DNA from: Conus ventricosus
Lineage: Eukaryota > Mollusca > Gastropoda > Neogastropoda > Conidae
Length of the DNA: 64,000 nt
Assembly: GCA_018398815.1 (NCBI GenBank)
Contig: CM031596.1
Span: forward strand, 73,753,157 to 73,817,156
Reading direction: 5' to 3'
Below the pieces are notes generated by a model that was not told where the DNA came from, searched no databases, and saw nothing but the letters and a program-made list of their open reading frames with translations. The position numbers and the translations under genes are program-made. Of this stretch, positions 45,338 through 55,950 are shown in pieces. The stretch's first letter is position 1. Every line of letters begins with the position of its first letter.

Positions 45338-47880
45338 TGAGTGAATTCAAACTATTATGCAAGCTTTCATGTTATTAAACTGATCAGATAAGAAGCTCAT
45401 TACCGTCCTTTGTCTCAATAACTGGATCACAGATGTGCCCAAGTTCTCCACAATTAGTTCACAGTTGCAAAGAAATCTTTAGATACGCTATGATTTACAG
45501 CAATCAAATATTTCAATGAATTCTTATCTCTATCCAAAAGGTTTCTGATGACTGAGAGCTAGTGTGCATGAGAACTACCAATGCTTGCAATTATTTATTA
45601 CATTTTGCTCTCTATCAGTATCATCCATTCATCACAATAATATACAAATCTTAAGACAGATCACTGTAAATATCCATCATAGTGATAAGAAAGGGACAAC
45701 ATATTTAGTTTTATACATTTTACAAGAGAATTTGAGATTGTTTTCCCAAACACATACTGAATGGACCTGACATTGCAGCATGCAGACTGTTGAATAAAAT
45801 CTAATACGCTAGTCTCCATTTTGCAGCAAATTAGTGCTTACTGTGTTGGAGCTTTCCTTTTGGAAGGATGATTCATGTCTTTCATGTGAACTGACTTTTT
45901 AACACTCTTCAGGGAGTTTGCTCAGGTCAGTCAAAATCAGGGACATGTTCTGACTGAGGTTGCTGTGACTTTCATTGATAAAACAGTTTTGATTGTAGAA
46001 GGGATGAACATATTACTTACGTATCAAGTTTATGTGTGCTTGATTTCTATTTCATTTTTTAGGGGAGGGGGGCGCTTTCAGAGGAAGGAGTTGAATTTTG
46101 TAGTAAATGCACTTTGTTTCGTTTTGTTCTGTATTGTAAATAAAAAAGTCTATATGAGAAATTACTTCACCTAACTTCGATCACAAGGAGATATGTAAGC
46201 TCACTACTCATGGAATGTATTATTTATTGTAGAAACCTTTTAACCAATGTGCTGCCATCTTATGCCCATCCACTATTAATTGTTAATAAATTAACTGCCA
46301 TTCAGTCATATTCTAGCCTTTTGAGGTTGACCTTACATTTTGTTCTCATACAGATTATAAAAGAAAGTAAGACAGTTAAGGTACTGCATTTGCTTCAACC
46401 TTCAGTGGCAGTGTGCGAGATGACTAAGAAGTGGCAAGTTGGTCTTTATGTTATGGACAAAATTTCAGCTTTTTCAAATATTAGTAAGGGACCACAATGG
46501 TCGATTATAAACCTCAGCATCACAGAAAGACTAGTGCACAGCAAACTACAACCACTACTAGATTCTTTAATACAAATTTGGTGTGCTCATGACCTGAAGG
46601 ATTTTGTTGTTGTTTCTTTTGTTTTTGTTATTTCTTAAAAAGTACCCAATTGTAAGTGTCTGGTGCTCTTAAAATAGAAATTGTTGGTAGGATAATGTTG
46701 CATACAGAAATTGGCCTTAAAGGATTAAGTAAAGATTATTACAAGTATTAAGCTATGTTGTATAGGACTTGAAAAATCCACCTGTCCAATTACCGTGACA
46801 AATAAGCCGTGTAGTGGACAAGTTCATATGCTCATTTCACTCTTTTTGGGTGACCAGTTTCTGTGAGTGAAAGGTGACGGAGCTTTTGCTTTCAGTGCAG
46901 ACCAATTACTTTTCTTTCCCCCCTTTTTCATTTTCACACCTCTAACGTTTCCCCATTGCCTCCCCCCCCCCCCCCCCCCCCCCCTCATGCCCCCTCCCCT
47001 TCCCCCCTCCTGAATTTTCTCAGAATATAACTCGGCCGAACACTTGTAACCTGAAACAAGACAGGTAATACTTACAAAAAGTTGGCAGTATGCAGGTATT
47101 GTACATGGTCGTTGAGAAAAACAGTAGATCTACTCCCCGAAATGTATAAGAAGTGAATTTAATTTAGAATGTGTGTGTGCTGAAGAGAGAGAGAGTCCGG
47201 TTTTGATTCAGTCCATGGGTATGTTAATGGGAAGCATCACAATTTTAATCATGTATTTTCATTTTATTTACACTTTTATACATGGTGGATAACATCTTTT
47301 TTATCCCAGAACTCTGTATGTATGATGGTAAAAGAAATCTTCATAGGTCTTATGCCTTCTTCCTCATGCCAAGCTCTTCATCATTCCTATGGAAAGCATG
47401 CCATCTTTGAATTATGTTTGCCGACTTCTTTTTGCACAGTCTGTAGTTGGTTTTATTAATCATCTGGCCCTGTTGTATTCCGTCTCCATTCCTTTTTAAT
47501 AGGTGTCATAGTACTTTGCATACCCCTCCTTTTCATGCCACATAGGCAGTGTGTTAGACAACCAGGAAATCAGAAGTCCGAGTTGGGATTACAAAGGGAT
47601 TTCGGTTTAATGGAATGAAAATGAATGACTACAGAAGTTAACTTTAATCATCATTACCACCATGCACAAATAACACACACAGCAAAGTGCATCCACTATA
47701 GATTGTTATATGAAATTTGATGTGAAAAACCCTCCCCAAAATTTTCAATAGTTCAGTTTGAGTATGTTCATGTTCTGAAAAAAATCAGTTTTGTTGCTGT
47801 GGGTATGTCATTTAAAAAGAAATGGTTCAGGTTGTTAAAAGAGTAAATAGGTGGTTGACTGTTTCTTCTTTTCTCTGTAG
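44390..47880. other. Rest of MASK intron 7, no gene seen
   Basis: About 3.5 kb of intron. It includes (CA)n at 45304-45336 and a long C run at 46962-46985. A 142-codon plus frame (46210-46638) shows no family motif and no transposon context, and is treated as chance. Confidence 0.55.
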
Positions 47881-48068
47881 GTGAACATGCCAGTAGACAG
47901 CTTTGAGTCTCCCCTGACATTGGCAGCTTGTGGCGGCCATGTGGAGTTGGCCAACCTCCTGATGAGCGAGGGGCCAATATTGAGGAAGTCAATGATGAGG
48001 GGTACACGCCACTCATGGAGGCAGCTCGTGAGGGTCATGGGAAATGGTTGCCCTGCTTCTTTCTCATG
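47881..48068 (+). CDS. ANKHD1: MASK coding exon 8, with two single-base deletions
   Basis: Acceptor TCTCTGTAG, donor GTAGGTG. Frame 1 reads VNMPVDSFESPLTLAACGG, HVELANLL. After a base missing at about 47962-47964, another frame gives ERGANIEEVNDEGYTPLMEA and AREGH. After a second missing base at about 48039-48040 a third frame gives EMVALLLSHG. All pieces match MASK in order. With both bases restored the exon is 190 nt and its phases (0 in, 1 out) fit its neighbours. The segments are otherwise highly conserved, so assembly error is more likely than true pseudogenisation. Confidence 0.93.
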
Positions 48069-49469
48069 GTAGGTGTTTCAATCAAAGAAATGAAATCATG
48101 ACATTTACTTTTAAAGAAAAGTCTTAATATTTAACATGGGTTTATTTGGGTACATACACATTTTAAGTTCCAGTATCGGTCTGTCAGAAAAAAATAATGT
48201 GCTGCTAGTTTTTTGTATATTTGGTTTTTTTTGTGAGAGGACTTTGAGCAAGACATCACAGAGAATAAATTGTATTGTTCACTCCAAGAAATGGCATATA
48301 AGCTATTTATATTTAGACGTAAACTATATGACTTGCAAAATGAGTGGAGCAGAACAAAAATTTCCGATGGACAATAAAGTTGATTGAACTGAAAATTGAA
48401 TGAAGGTAACCACAAAGCCAAAATAAGACAGAGTTACTTACCTTGCATACCTTATGCGTACAGTGCGTTTGTTCCATTCAGCTTTACATAATAGCATGAT
48501 TATCTCAATGTAGCTTTGTGGTTTTACCAGACAGTGCATCTGCAAAGGGACAGAAAAATAGCTGGCATATCATGTGAAGTATGAATTGCTTGCTTTCCAG
48601 TGATTAAATTAAGTGTGCAGAGTATTCCTGGTTAAGATTGTTTGCTTTGTTGCTTGCTTTGTTATTGACACAAGGATATACCTCGCCAGCATGACTCTGC
48701 TTCGTGCCAGTATCTCGTGTGAGTGGTAGGGGAGGCTGAAGGGGCAAAAACAGATGTAATGTAAATTGGCTGTCATATTGAAGCAAATTTGATTTTCTTT
48801 GTAGGTCCTTCACTTGTCATCTGAGTTTCTTTTTTTTCTTTTTCTTTTTTAGTTAAATTTTTTAATGTCAAACTTTCATGAGATTAGTCATGATCATCAC
48901 CCTACCACATCACTGACATGTGATTTTGTGCACCTCTAGGCATGCTTCATGTCAAGCGCCTTGATTGCAAAAGAAGAGCCAGTTTTCTGAATTATCCACT
49001 TTGCAAACTTAATTTATGCTTTGCATTTTTATTCCATTTTGTTAGCCATCCAGAAACTAACCAGGGCAGTAATCAAGCTTGGAGTTTTTATAAGGCAACA
49101 GTCATCAGGCTAAAAAATTGGATGAAAAGAATCCTACTGGATAAAACGATGGTGCTGAGAATATTGCTGTGAGCAAGTTTGAAAGGTTTCTGGATATTGA
49201 CATTCCGTTCTCATTGAAAATGAAATTGCAAATCAGAATGTGAAGATGATAATTTTTGAAAGCCCAACGCCTTCTGAGCTCAAACAGGACAAGAAATTGA
49301 TTGCAGAAACATGTTTCTGGGAAAAATATAACTTTGTTATTTTTTAATTATGAACTGTGCATTTTGGAGATCCCAGCAAGAGCATGTGGTCAGTGTGAAA
49401 CAAATGCAGTTGAAAAACATATTGCTGTTAAGATATGACATGTAAATGAAGAAATCAAGCAACACAAAG
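48069..49469. other. MASK intron 8, first part, nothing recognised
   Basis: About 1.4 kb without a supported feature. Confidence 0.55.
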
Positions 49470-49481
49470 AGAAAGAATTTG

Positions 49482-49649
49482 TTGTTGTTGTTGTTGTCGT
49501 ACCCTGGCTAAAAGACTCCAGGGATCATCCGAACAGCCGAAGTATTTGAACACTATGGCACAAATGCATCAGCTGGGGATGAGAACATTACGTGTGTGAC
49601 CGTTTTTGATTACCCCGCCACATGGGCGGCCACACTCCGACTTCGGGGA
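49482..49649 (-). mobile_element. 5'-truncated SINE with (CAA)n tail and 12-bp target duplication
   Basis: Flanked by AGAAAGAATTTG (49470-49481, 49650-49661). The minus strand begins in the common SINE body (CTTCCCCGAAGTCGGAGTG, GGCGGGGTAATCAAAAACGG) and ends in a third kind of 3' module with a (CAA)n tail, different from the (AAT)n and (AAG)n copies. Confidence 0.88.
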
Positions 49650-50047
49650 AGAAAGAATTTGAATCTCCCACCAGCTCAGAAAACTATATGAAACCTGTTT
49701 GTTATGAAATTGCTGTGGCTGGGGGGGGGGTGCTTGTTCGAAGACAAAAGTTATTGTTTCTCAGATAGGGGGTGAGGATCTTGCCATGTGAAGAAAGAGA
49801 AATTGGAGACTTACAGGACTGAAGTCACAAATAAGTGGTTTATAAAGGTTGATTAAAAGTATAAATAGATCATGAACCTGATAATGTTCATTTGGTTTAA
49901 CAACTGAACAAATTTGACTTCATTACAGTTACGATACTACTGCATTACAGTTACGATACTGCTGTCTGATCAGTGATGAACTACGAGATAGAGACAGTGC
50001 TTTAGGTTTCAGTAAATTGTAATTAATGAAAAAAGTCATTCGTTTAG

Positions 50048-50239
50048 GTGCCGACATCAATGCCCAGACGGAAGAGACACAGGAAACGGCTTTGACATTG
50101 GCCTGTTGTGGAGGGTTCAAAGAGGTTGCTGAATTCCTGATCAAGGCTGGAGCAGACATGGAACTGGGATGCTCCACTCCTCTCATGGAGGCCGCTCAGG
50201 AAGGCCACCTCGATCTTGTGGACTATTTGCTGCAGGAAA
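50048..50239 (+). CDS. ANKHD1: MASK coding exon 9 (ankyrin repeats)
   Basis: Acceptor CGTTTAG, donor GTAAGTC. Completing a Gly, it reads ADINAQTEETQETALTLACC, GGFKEVAEFLIKAGADMEL, GCSTPLMEAAQEGHLDLVD, YLLQE, phase 1. These are the MASK repeats with the TEETQETALTLACCGGF signature. The end of the exon together with its donor is duplicated in tandem (50211-50284), so a second identical donor lies 37 bases downstream. Confidence 0.96.
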
Positions 50240-50284
50240 GTAAGTCTCGATCTTGTGGATTATTTGCTGCAGGAAAGTAAGTCT
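50211..50284 (+). repeat. 37-bp tandem duplication covering exon 9 end and splice donor
   Basis: Units 50211-50247 and 50248-50284 begin CGATCTTGTGGA, include GAAAGTAAGTCT and differ by a single base (GAC/GAT). Each contains the same GTAAGT donor. The shift of 37 bases is not a multiple of three. Confidence 0.97.
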
Positions 50285-50632
50285 GGTTAATATCTGCTAT
50301 CAGGAGTTCAGTGGTTTGTCTCATTATCTGTCTGTTCTTTCTTTATGAAACAGGGATAACACTACTGAACATGACATTTCGTAGAGGTAAAAAAAGCAGT
50401 CAGGTCTTTTTTACACCATCAAAAATGTAGAATTCTCAGACACAAACAAATGGCAGGTAGCTAGCGTGCTTTGGATTCAGAAAGTTACAAAAACGGCAAC
50501 CAATCTGTTCCCTTTTCCAAACTTGGAGCCACCCATACAAAATGTTTAGATGTCATCTTGATGTGGGTTTTCTAGCTGCTAAGCACCATTTTTGTCTGTA
50601 TGGTTCAAGGACCTTGGCTTTGATTGTTTCAG

Positions 50633-50742
50633 ATGCAAATGTCCACGCGCAGACTGGCACCAATGACACAGCCTTGACCTATGCTTGCGAGAATGGTCAT
50701 ACTGATGTGGCAATGCGACTTCTGAGTCATGGGGCATTCCTT
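50633..50742 (+). CDS. ANKHD1: MASK coding exon 10 (ankyrin repeat)
   Basis: Acceptor TGTTTCAG, donor GTAAGTAG. It completes an Asn and reads ANVHAQTGTNDTALTYACEN, GHTDVAMRLLSHGAFL, phase 0. It matches the MASK repeat ANVHA.T.TGDTALTYACENGHTDVA. The target duplication of a hAT-like element covers donor positions +4 to +9. Confidence 0.95.
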
Positions 50743-50751
50743 GTAAGTAGA

Positions 50752-51811
50752 CAGAGGTGATTCTAGAGCGCGAATTAGCGGAATACCGCTTAAAAAAATC
50801 GAAAGACGCAAAACCGTAAGCCCAGCGCGGCCGCTGCTCCGCACACAAACAAGAAATGCCGCGCTCGCCAGTCGTGACTGCGCTAATTTTTTTCACTCCC
50901 TTGCCTTTTTAATCTCGCGTCCGCTTGGCCTAGTAATCTACCGAGCGAACCAAGCGAAGCTGTCATCGAGCTATCAGCTATGTCAAGGTCAGCCTTGTGC
51001 GCATGAGCAGTAGGAACTGAATGTAAACGCATGTCTGTATAGTCAACTGCGATTAGTTGGAAAGTTTGCTTTCAGCCAATCACAGCTCGCGGTACGGCAG
51101 CCCTGCGTTTCTGCCTGAGGTTCCATCATGGCGAAACGAGGCACGTTGTTGGATTTTTCTTTTACCCGAGGGGCGAAGAAATCGAAGAGAGGAGGAGAGG
51201 CAGATGATTCTTTGGATGTACAAAGCGAGTGTTCGACCGTCACTGAGCAGCCGCCTAGTTATCCTTCAACGAGTGCCAGTGCCGACAGTGGAGATGTAGA
51301 TACGCGATCGCAATCAGACTGTCAGTCCGACCGGGTTAGTTCTGTTTCGTCATGCGAGCGGGAATCGGAGCCTGTGTCAAGTTTCTGTGATCATGATGGT
51401 GGTTCGGGATTTTCGTCATCAAAACCAGACAGTGTTGTGTCTGCAAGCGACATGCCTGAGACTGAGTCAGGGACCGCTTCAGAGACGCTTGTGGACAGTA
51501 GTACAGCGAAGCCAGACACAGAGGAGACAAACACTGCAGTCACAAAGAAAAAATTTAATAGAGAACTTTGTTGCCTTCAACTGGATCTGGGATTTTCTGT
51601 GTGGTGCTTTGCTGGATGGAGTGGATTACTTCAAGTAAATCCTCTGAATGATTACTAATACTATGAGTTAACAATTTATAACACTAGTAGTACCTGCCGT
51701 TGAAAAATATAGAAATTATATAGTTAAAATTTAGGCCCCCCTGGGGGGCCCCCTTTTTTACACTGAGGGGGCCCTTGGGCCCCCTTTTTTGGAATCCTAG
51801 AATCACCTCTG
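50752..51811 (+). mobile_element. hAT-like 1.06-kb derivative abutting the exon 10 donor
   Basis: Perfect 15-bp terminal repeats CAGAGGTGATTCTAG and CTAGAATCACCTCTG are flanked by AGTAGA (50746-50751, 51812-51817). Near the right end there is a GGGGGCCC/CCCCCTTTTT block, shared in style with the element at 59943-60535. It carries an N-terminal ORF only (51128-51658). No transposase core is present. Confidence 0.93.
51128..51658 (+). CDS. ZMYM/TTF-like N-terminal ORF of the hAT-like derivative
   Basis: A 176-codon open frame: MAKRGTLLDFSFTRGAKKS is a start typical of ZMYM/TTF-type hAT proteins (basic residues then TLLDF). Then comes a long Ser/Asp/Glu-rich low-complexity region (about residues 30-140) and KKKFNRE near residue 140, where such proteins begin the TTF zinc-finger domain. 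The remaining residues read out of frame (another frame gives FNWIWDFLCGALLDG), and the ORF stops before any finger. A related start, MKRAPTLFDFDF, occurs in the element at 59943-60535. Function is not established; it looks like the isolated first exon of a transposase. Confidence 0.5.
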   Translation: MAKRGTLLDFSFTRGAKKSKRGGEADDSLDVQSECSTVTEQPPSYPSTSASADSGDVDTRSQSDCQSDRVSSVSSCERESEPVSSFCDHDGGSGFSSSKPDSVVSASDMPETESGTASETLVDSSTAKPDTEETNTAVTKKKFNRELCCLQLDLGFSVWCFAGWSGLLQVNPLNDY

Positions 51812-51889
51812 AGTAGATGTGGTTTCGAGGGGGGGGGGGGGGGTGTCTCATTTTCGTACTTCTATGTGCCGGAGCAAAATTTGACTTTC

Positions 51890-52560
51890 TGCAGTAGGTT
51901 CACTAATTTGATCAGTGCTCATTTATTTGTAGAGATATCTCTTAGAATTTTCGCATGTTTTCTTCTTATACCCAGGGCTATAATACCTGCAAATAATATT
52001 TGATTTTGTTCATTCCGAGTATCATAAATCTTATAATTCAACTTAAAAATAAAAAAAATTTGCAGGCATATGAAACCCACAGCAGCAAAACAAAAAACAT
52101 ACAAACCAGCAAAAAGTGGTTTTAGTGTTCACTGAACACCTGTGTAAATATTTGGTAGTGAATTTACAACCCACAATTGTTGTTTTATATGATAAATTTA
52201 TGCATTTCTGGGGTACAGTACAATCCAGGTATCAAGGGACACAATTTTGTTTTCTTAGGTAGGTTCACTGATATGCCCACTGCTCTTTCAATTTTTGAAA
52301 TATCTCTTAGATACTTGGGAAATTTTCTGTTATATCCTTGGCTACAACCAGATATCACAATAGTTTGATTTTGCGTGTAATGAGTTGACCAAACATATGT
52401 ATAATGATGAATGTTTTGTTTGAAAAACAGACACTTTCAGAACATAAACAAAACTATAGCACTAAAATCACAATGAAATACCACAAAAACTGGTGTTAGC
52501 ATCCTTTGAACTTCAGGACAAACATCTGTATTCACAATAAAGCTTGACAATGCATAAAAT
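51890..52560. repeat. Diverged tandem repeat, unit about 365 bp
   Basis: Two blocks align in order: GTAGGTTCACTAATTTGATC with GTAGGTTCACTGATATGCCC, ATATCTCTTAGAATT with ATATCTCTTAGATAC, and later AAAAAGTGGTTTTAG with AAAAACTGGTGTTAG. Identity is perhaps 65-70% by eye. The origin is unknown. Confidence 0.6.
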
Positions 52561-53036
52561 GTTTAGCAACCCATATCATAGGGGGCACTCCCGCCCAGGT
52601 AATGCGGGAAAGAAGGTGGGAATTGCACATTATCCACAGCATCGGTCTGCACATCTTGCAAGCCTCTTGGGAGTTGGTCTTGTTTAGCAGAGATGAACTA
52701 ACAACAACACTAAGTGTAACTTCCAATTATTCTGTCAGTTTTCTTTCACACGTATGGTTTGGTTCACTCATGAACAAAGTGCGATTGATAAAAGGCCATC
52801 ACCACAGAAGGTAATGAACAAAACATTGCAAAACCAGCCACACAAAAAAAAAAGACTGCTAAAGATAGGACTGAGCTACAAAAGGCCACACCATAGATGA
52901 TGAAAGCACACTAACAACTGAAAAGTACACTGGTGTCGCAGAGAATACACCACACCACAGAACATATAGACAGAAGGATCAGGATCCCACACTACTGCCA
53001 GTAAATGCCAGATATAGTTGACTGGCACACACTTGG

Positions 53037-53040
<4 letters not shown>

Positions 53041-53096
<56 letters not shown>

Positions 53097-53172
53097 AGCA
53101 CCATATTCAAAAGAGACACACACACACACACACAGAGCACCACATGCAAAAGCCCCACACATACACATACGC

Positions 53173-53209
<37 letters not shown>

Positions 53210-53235
53210 GTATACCCACACCATGCACAAGCACT

Positions 53236-53288
<53 letters not shown>

Positions 53289-53337
53289 ACACACACACAC
53301 ACACACCCTGCACAAAACACACACACACACACAAGCA

Positions 53338-53377
<40 letters not shown>

Positions 53378-53395
53378 ACACCACAAAAACAACTC
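53041..53395. repeat. Large (CA)n/(CT)n microsatellite array
   Basis: About 355 bp of CA blocks, with a (CT)n block at 53238-53285. All open frames through it (Thr-His, Cys-Val, Ser-Leu repeats) are artefacts. Confidence 0.95.
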
Positions 53396-53396
53396 C

Positions 53397-54186
53397 ATGA
53401 AATCCATAGGCTTGAAATTGTCAATGTTCACCTTGATACCTGGATCACCCGTGAAAGAAAGGTCGAGATTTGAGCGATCAGCACTGGCCTCTGTCCATTC
53501 TGAAACAAGTTCAGACTGACGAGTGCCACACCCTCTTCCTCTGCCACGCCCCCTCACACTGGACCCTCGCCGTTGTCCTTAACCCCCTCCCCTTCCTCGA
53601 CTCTCCTCCCGACCTCTCACGAAAGGAGGCAGGGGGCAGTCGACATAGACAGAATCGGCTCGTCACTCTCTGATTCGGGCCCACTTGCGTCGGTATCGCT
53701 CGGTTTGAAGTCGGGGATCAGCTTCGTCATCAACACCAATCTCCGATAGCAAAGGGTGGTGTTGATTGTGATCGCTTTATTCCTCCTCCTCCGAATCGCT
53801 TCGTTCCACTTCTCTGAAGTCTTCGTCATCGCTTTCACAGTCATGGTTAACTTCTTGAAGCACTTCAAGAGCATTAGATCGCTTGAAAACGGCACGCGCC
53901 TGATCGAACTGCCTGCTCGACTTGCCATCTTGAACCGAGAATGACTCAGCTGAACCTTGCCGAAGTTATCGCCCGAATGGACGCGAGCCGGTCAGTCAGC
54001 GACCCGTGGAAGGGAAGAAACCGTCCTTTAGGCTCCCTACAACCGTTTAAACCATTTTTTCTCCTTGCCTCCCTTCTTTGAATCGCCAAATTTTGATGAT
54101 GAAATTACCTCGAACACCGTTCGTGCAAGGGCACACAGCTTTCCAGAAACGGTCATGAACGCGTTCATGCAAGGGCAGTCAACGGG
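53397..54186 (-). mobile_element. piggyBac-like element, N-terminal part, minus strand
   Basis: The right end reads CATGCAAGGGCAGTCAACGGG followed by TTAA (54187-54190). The minus strand holds MASRAGSSIR, then after a frameshift NALEVLQEVNHDCESDDEDF, an acidic stretch (TDASGPESESDEP), and at 53399-53560 SELVSEWTEASADRSNLDLS and [19 protein letters not shown], the conserved piggyBac blocks ahead of the DDE core. The reading then runs into the CA/CT array and no catalytic region is found. The left end was not located; TTAACCCC at 53579 lies inside the coding order and is therefore not the terminus. Confidence 0.78.
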
Positions 54187-54248
54187 TTAAAATGTGGCTT
54201 TTGTAATATGCTTGATTGTTGTTGATTAACATGAAATTGATTTTTCAT

Positions 54249-54358
54249 CTGTATGATTATTTCTTCTACATAATTAGAATTGAAAGAGGAAAACAAATGT
54301 GGTCTGTACGATTATTACTTCTGCACAATTAGAATCGAAATAGCAAAACAAATGGCTC
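54249..54358. repeat. 55-bp tandem duplication
   Basis: Two units starting CTGTATGATTATTTCTTC and CTGTACGATTATTACTTC, each ending near AAACAAATG, diverged at several bases. Confidence 0.85.
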
Positions 54359-54411
54359 CATGTAGATATGTTTTGAAATTCACACTCACTTTTTCTCTCT
54401 TGTAAACACAG

Positions 54412-54499
54412 GAGCACGAAAGTGAAGGAGGACGCACCCCATTGATGAAGGCAGCTCGGGCTGGTCATCTGTGTACGGTGAAGTATCTGATCAAACAAG
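54412..54499 (+). CDS. ANKHD1: MASK coding exon 11 (ankyrin repeat)
   Basis: Acceptor AAACACAG, donor GTGAGTT. It reads EHESEGGRTPLMKAARAGHL, CTVKYLIKQ, phase 1. The match to ANKHD1 (EHESEGGRTPLMKAARAGHLCTVQFLISKG) is almost complete. Confidence 0.96.
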
Positions 54500-55235
54500 G
54501 TGAGTTAGGATATTTTGCTATGGATACTTTTTTCCTGCTCACCTGTCTTTACTATATGCTCAGTGTGGAACTAGAAAGAGGAAGATGTATGCTAATCAGT
54601 TCTGCTTCCAAGCTTATGGAGGAGCAAATTTTTTTTTATAGACGTCACAATGAACAGTTTACTTTTCTCAAGAAGGAAATCTCACAACACTCTCAGAACT
54701 ACAGTACTATCAGTCTAACTCTACTTTGCTAGCGATAGAAAGCTGAAAATCATTTTGAGTAGATTAGGGTCTCAAGCAGATGCCATTACTGCTGAAGAAC
54801 TGGCTAGTTCCTGCATAGACAAAAGTACCATTGAGCATATCTGTAAAACCTGAGTACCCTGTAGGAGAAATATTTCCAGCACTTGAATGAGTTCGACTTG
54901 GTCTTCAAGTAGGTATTTAACAGTCTGACAGAGGCATTGTGGGCAATGAAATAGAAATTTAACTTTGCTGGCAAAAGCTGATTAAGACCATCTAGCTGTT
55001 GTACTCTGAAGAGGCCAGTACTGTGCTCATATAGCTTGCTGTTAGAGAGTGGTTCCATACTTTAGGTGAGTTTGGGTTGGCTTTTATTTCTTACATGTTT
55101 CAACATAACCTGGGAATGCATGATGAATGCAATTGAAGATTGTGTCAGCACGGTCAGCATTTGAAGAAAAATCATCTGAAACCTTACTTCTATGGCAAAA
55201 TCTATGGGTCAGGCAGATAGTGGAAAAGATTTGTC
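54500..55235. other. MASK intron 11 spacer, nothing recognised
   Basis: About 730 bp without a supported feature. Confidence 0.5.
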
Positions 55236-55950
55236 AAGCTTGTGAAAACGGTGGGTGAAACATCAGTGAGATATAGCACGAAAATTGTGTTGAGAATTGT
55301 ATGGCTAGCCCCCCACTGTCAGTACTGGTTTAATTGTCAGTGGACAGAATTAAAGCTGTTTAGCAGTTCGTTTGCCTGGAACTGGTCATTAGCAATTGGT
55401 GATCCAAACCAGAAACCATCTTGGGCAGCAAAGACAACATCAGCTCTGTCAAAAGCAGAAGCTTGTGGAGAGACTGTTACATCCCCATAAAACACAAGAT
55501 CAGGCTCCTGTGTGCACTGGTATACTCCACCTTCCTGTATGCATGTGAGACATGGGTCCTCGCAGCAGGTCTAGAAAGAAAATTCCAAGCCATGGAAATG
55601 GTGTGCTACTGCAAAAAAAGTAACCATCAGATACACTGATTATCTTATCAATGAACACGAGGGTCAGATCATCAGTCGGCACACCAGATCATATGGAGAT
55701 CTGCTGCCATTCAGTTAGAAAAAGCATTGGTATGGTCATGTCACATGGCTTGGTAAAACCATCTTTGTGGAACTGTTTGAGGAGGGAGACAGAAGGGAAG
55801 ACAGAACAAAGCATGGACTGAGAACATTACAAAATGGACTGGGAAAACATTTGCAGAGACTGAAGCCTTGGCATACAACAGATGAATATGGAAAACCTGA
55901 TGAATATTGTTCGTCAGTGTGATTCCCCAGCGACTACCCATGTAGTAAAT
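55236..55950 (+). mobile_element. C-terminal fragment of a degraded LINE reverse transcriptase
   Basis: Across several frames the plus strand gives LGSKDNISSVKSR-like sequence, RDCYIPIKHKIRLLCALVYS, TFLYACETWVLAAGLERKFQ, YTDYLINEHE-like residues, then WYGHV and RKGRQNKAWT. This is the RT thumb/C-terminal pattern common in invertebrate endonuclease-RT LINEs (the 'LLCALV.STFLYACETW' and 'RKGRQ...W..N..EWTG' blocks). It has many frameshifts and no RT catalytic motif. Confidence 0.7.

Noticed and set aside
46210..46638. 142-codon plus-strand frame in MASK intron 7
   Set aside because: No domain, repeat or transposon context was recognised; a frame of this length can occur by chance in an AT-rich intron. 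A protein search could change this.
53005..53519. Long open frames of Thr-His, Cys-Val and Ser-Leu repeats
   Set aside because: They are translations of (CA)n and (CT)n microsatellites in several frames and on both strands, with no other coding signal.
53579..53590. TTAACCCC as left end of the piggyBac-like element ending at 54186
   Set aside because: Transposase coding blocks (FTGDPGIKV) continue to the left of it on the same strand, so it lies inside the element.
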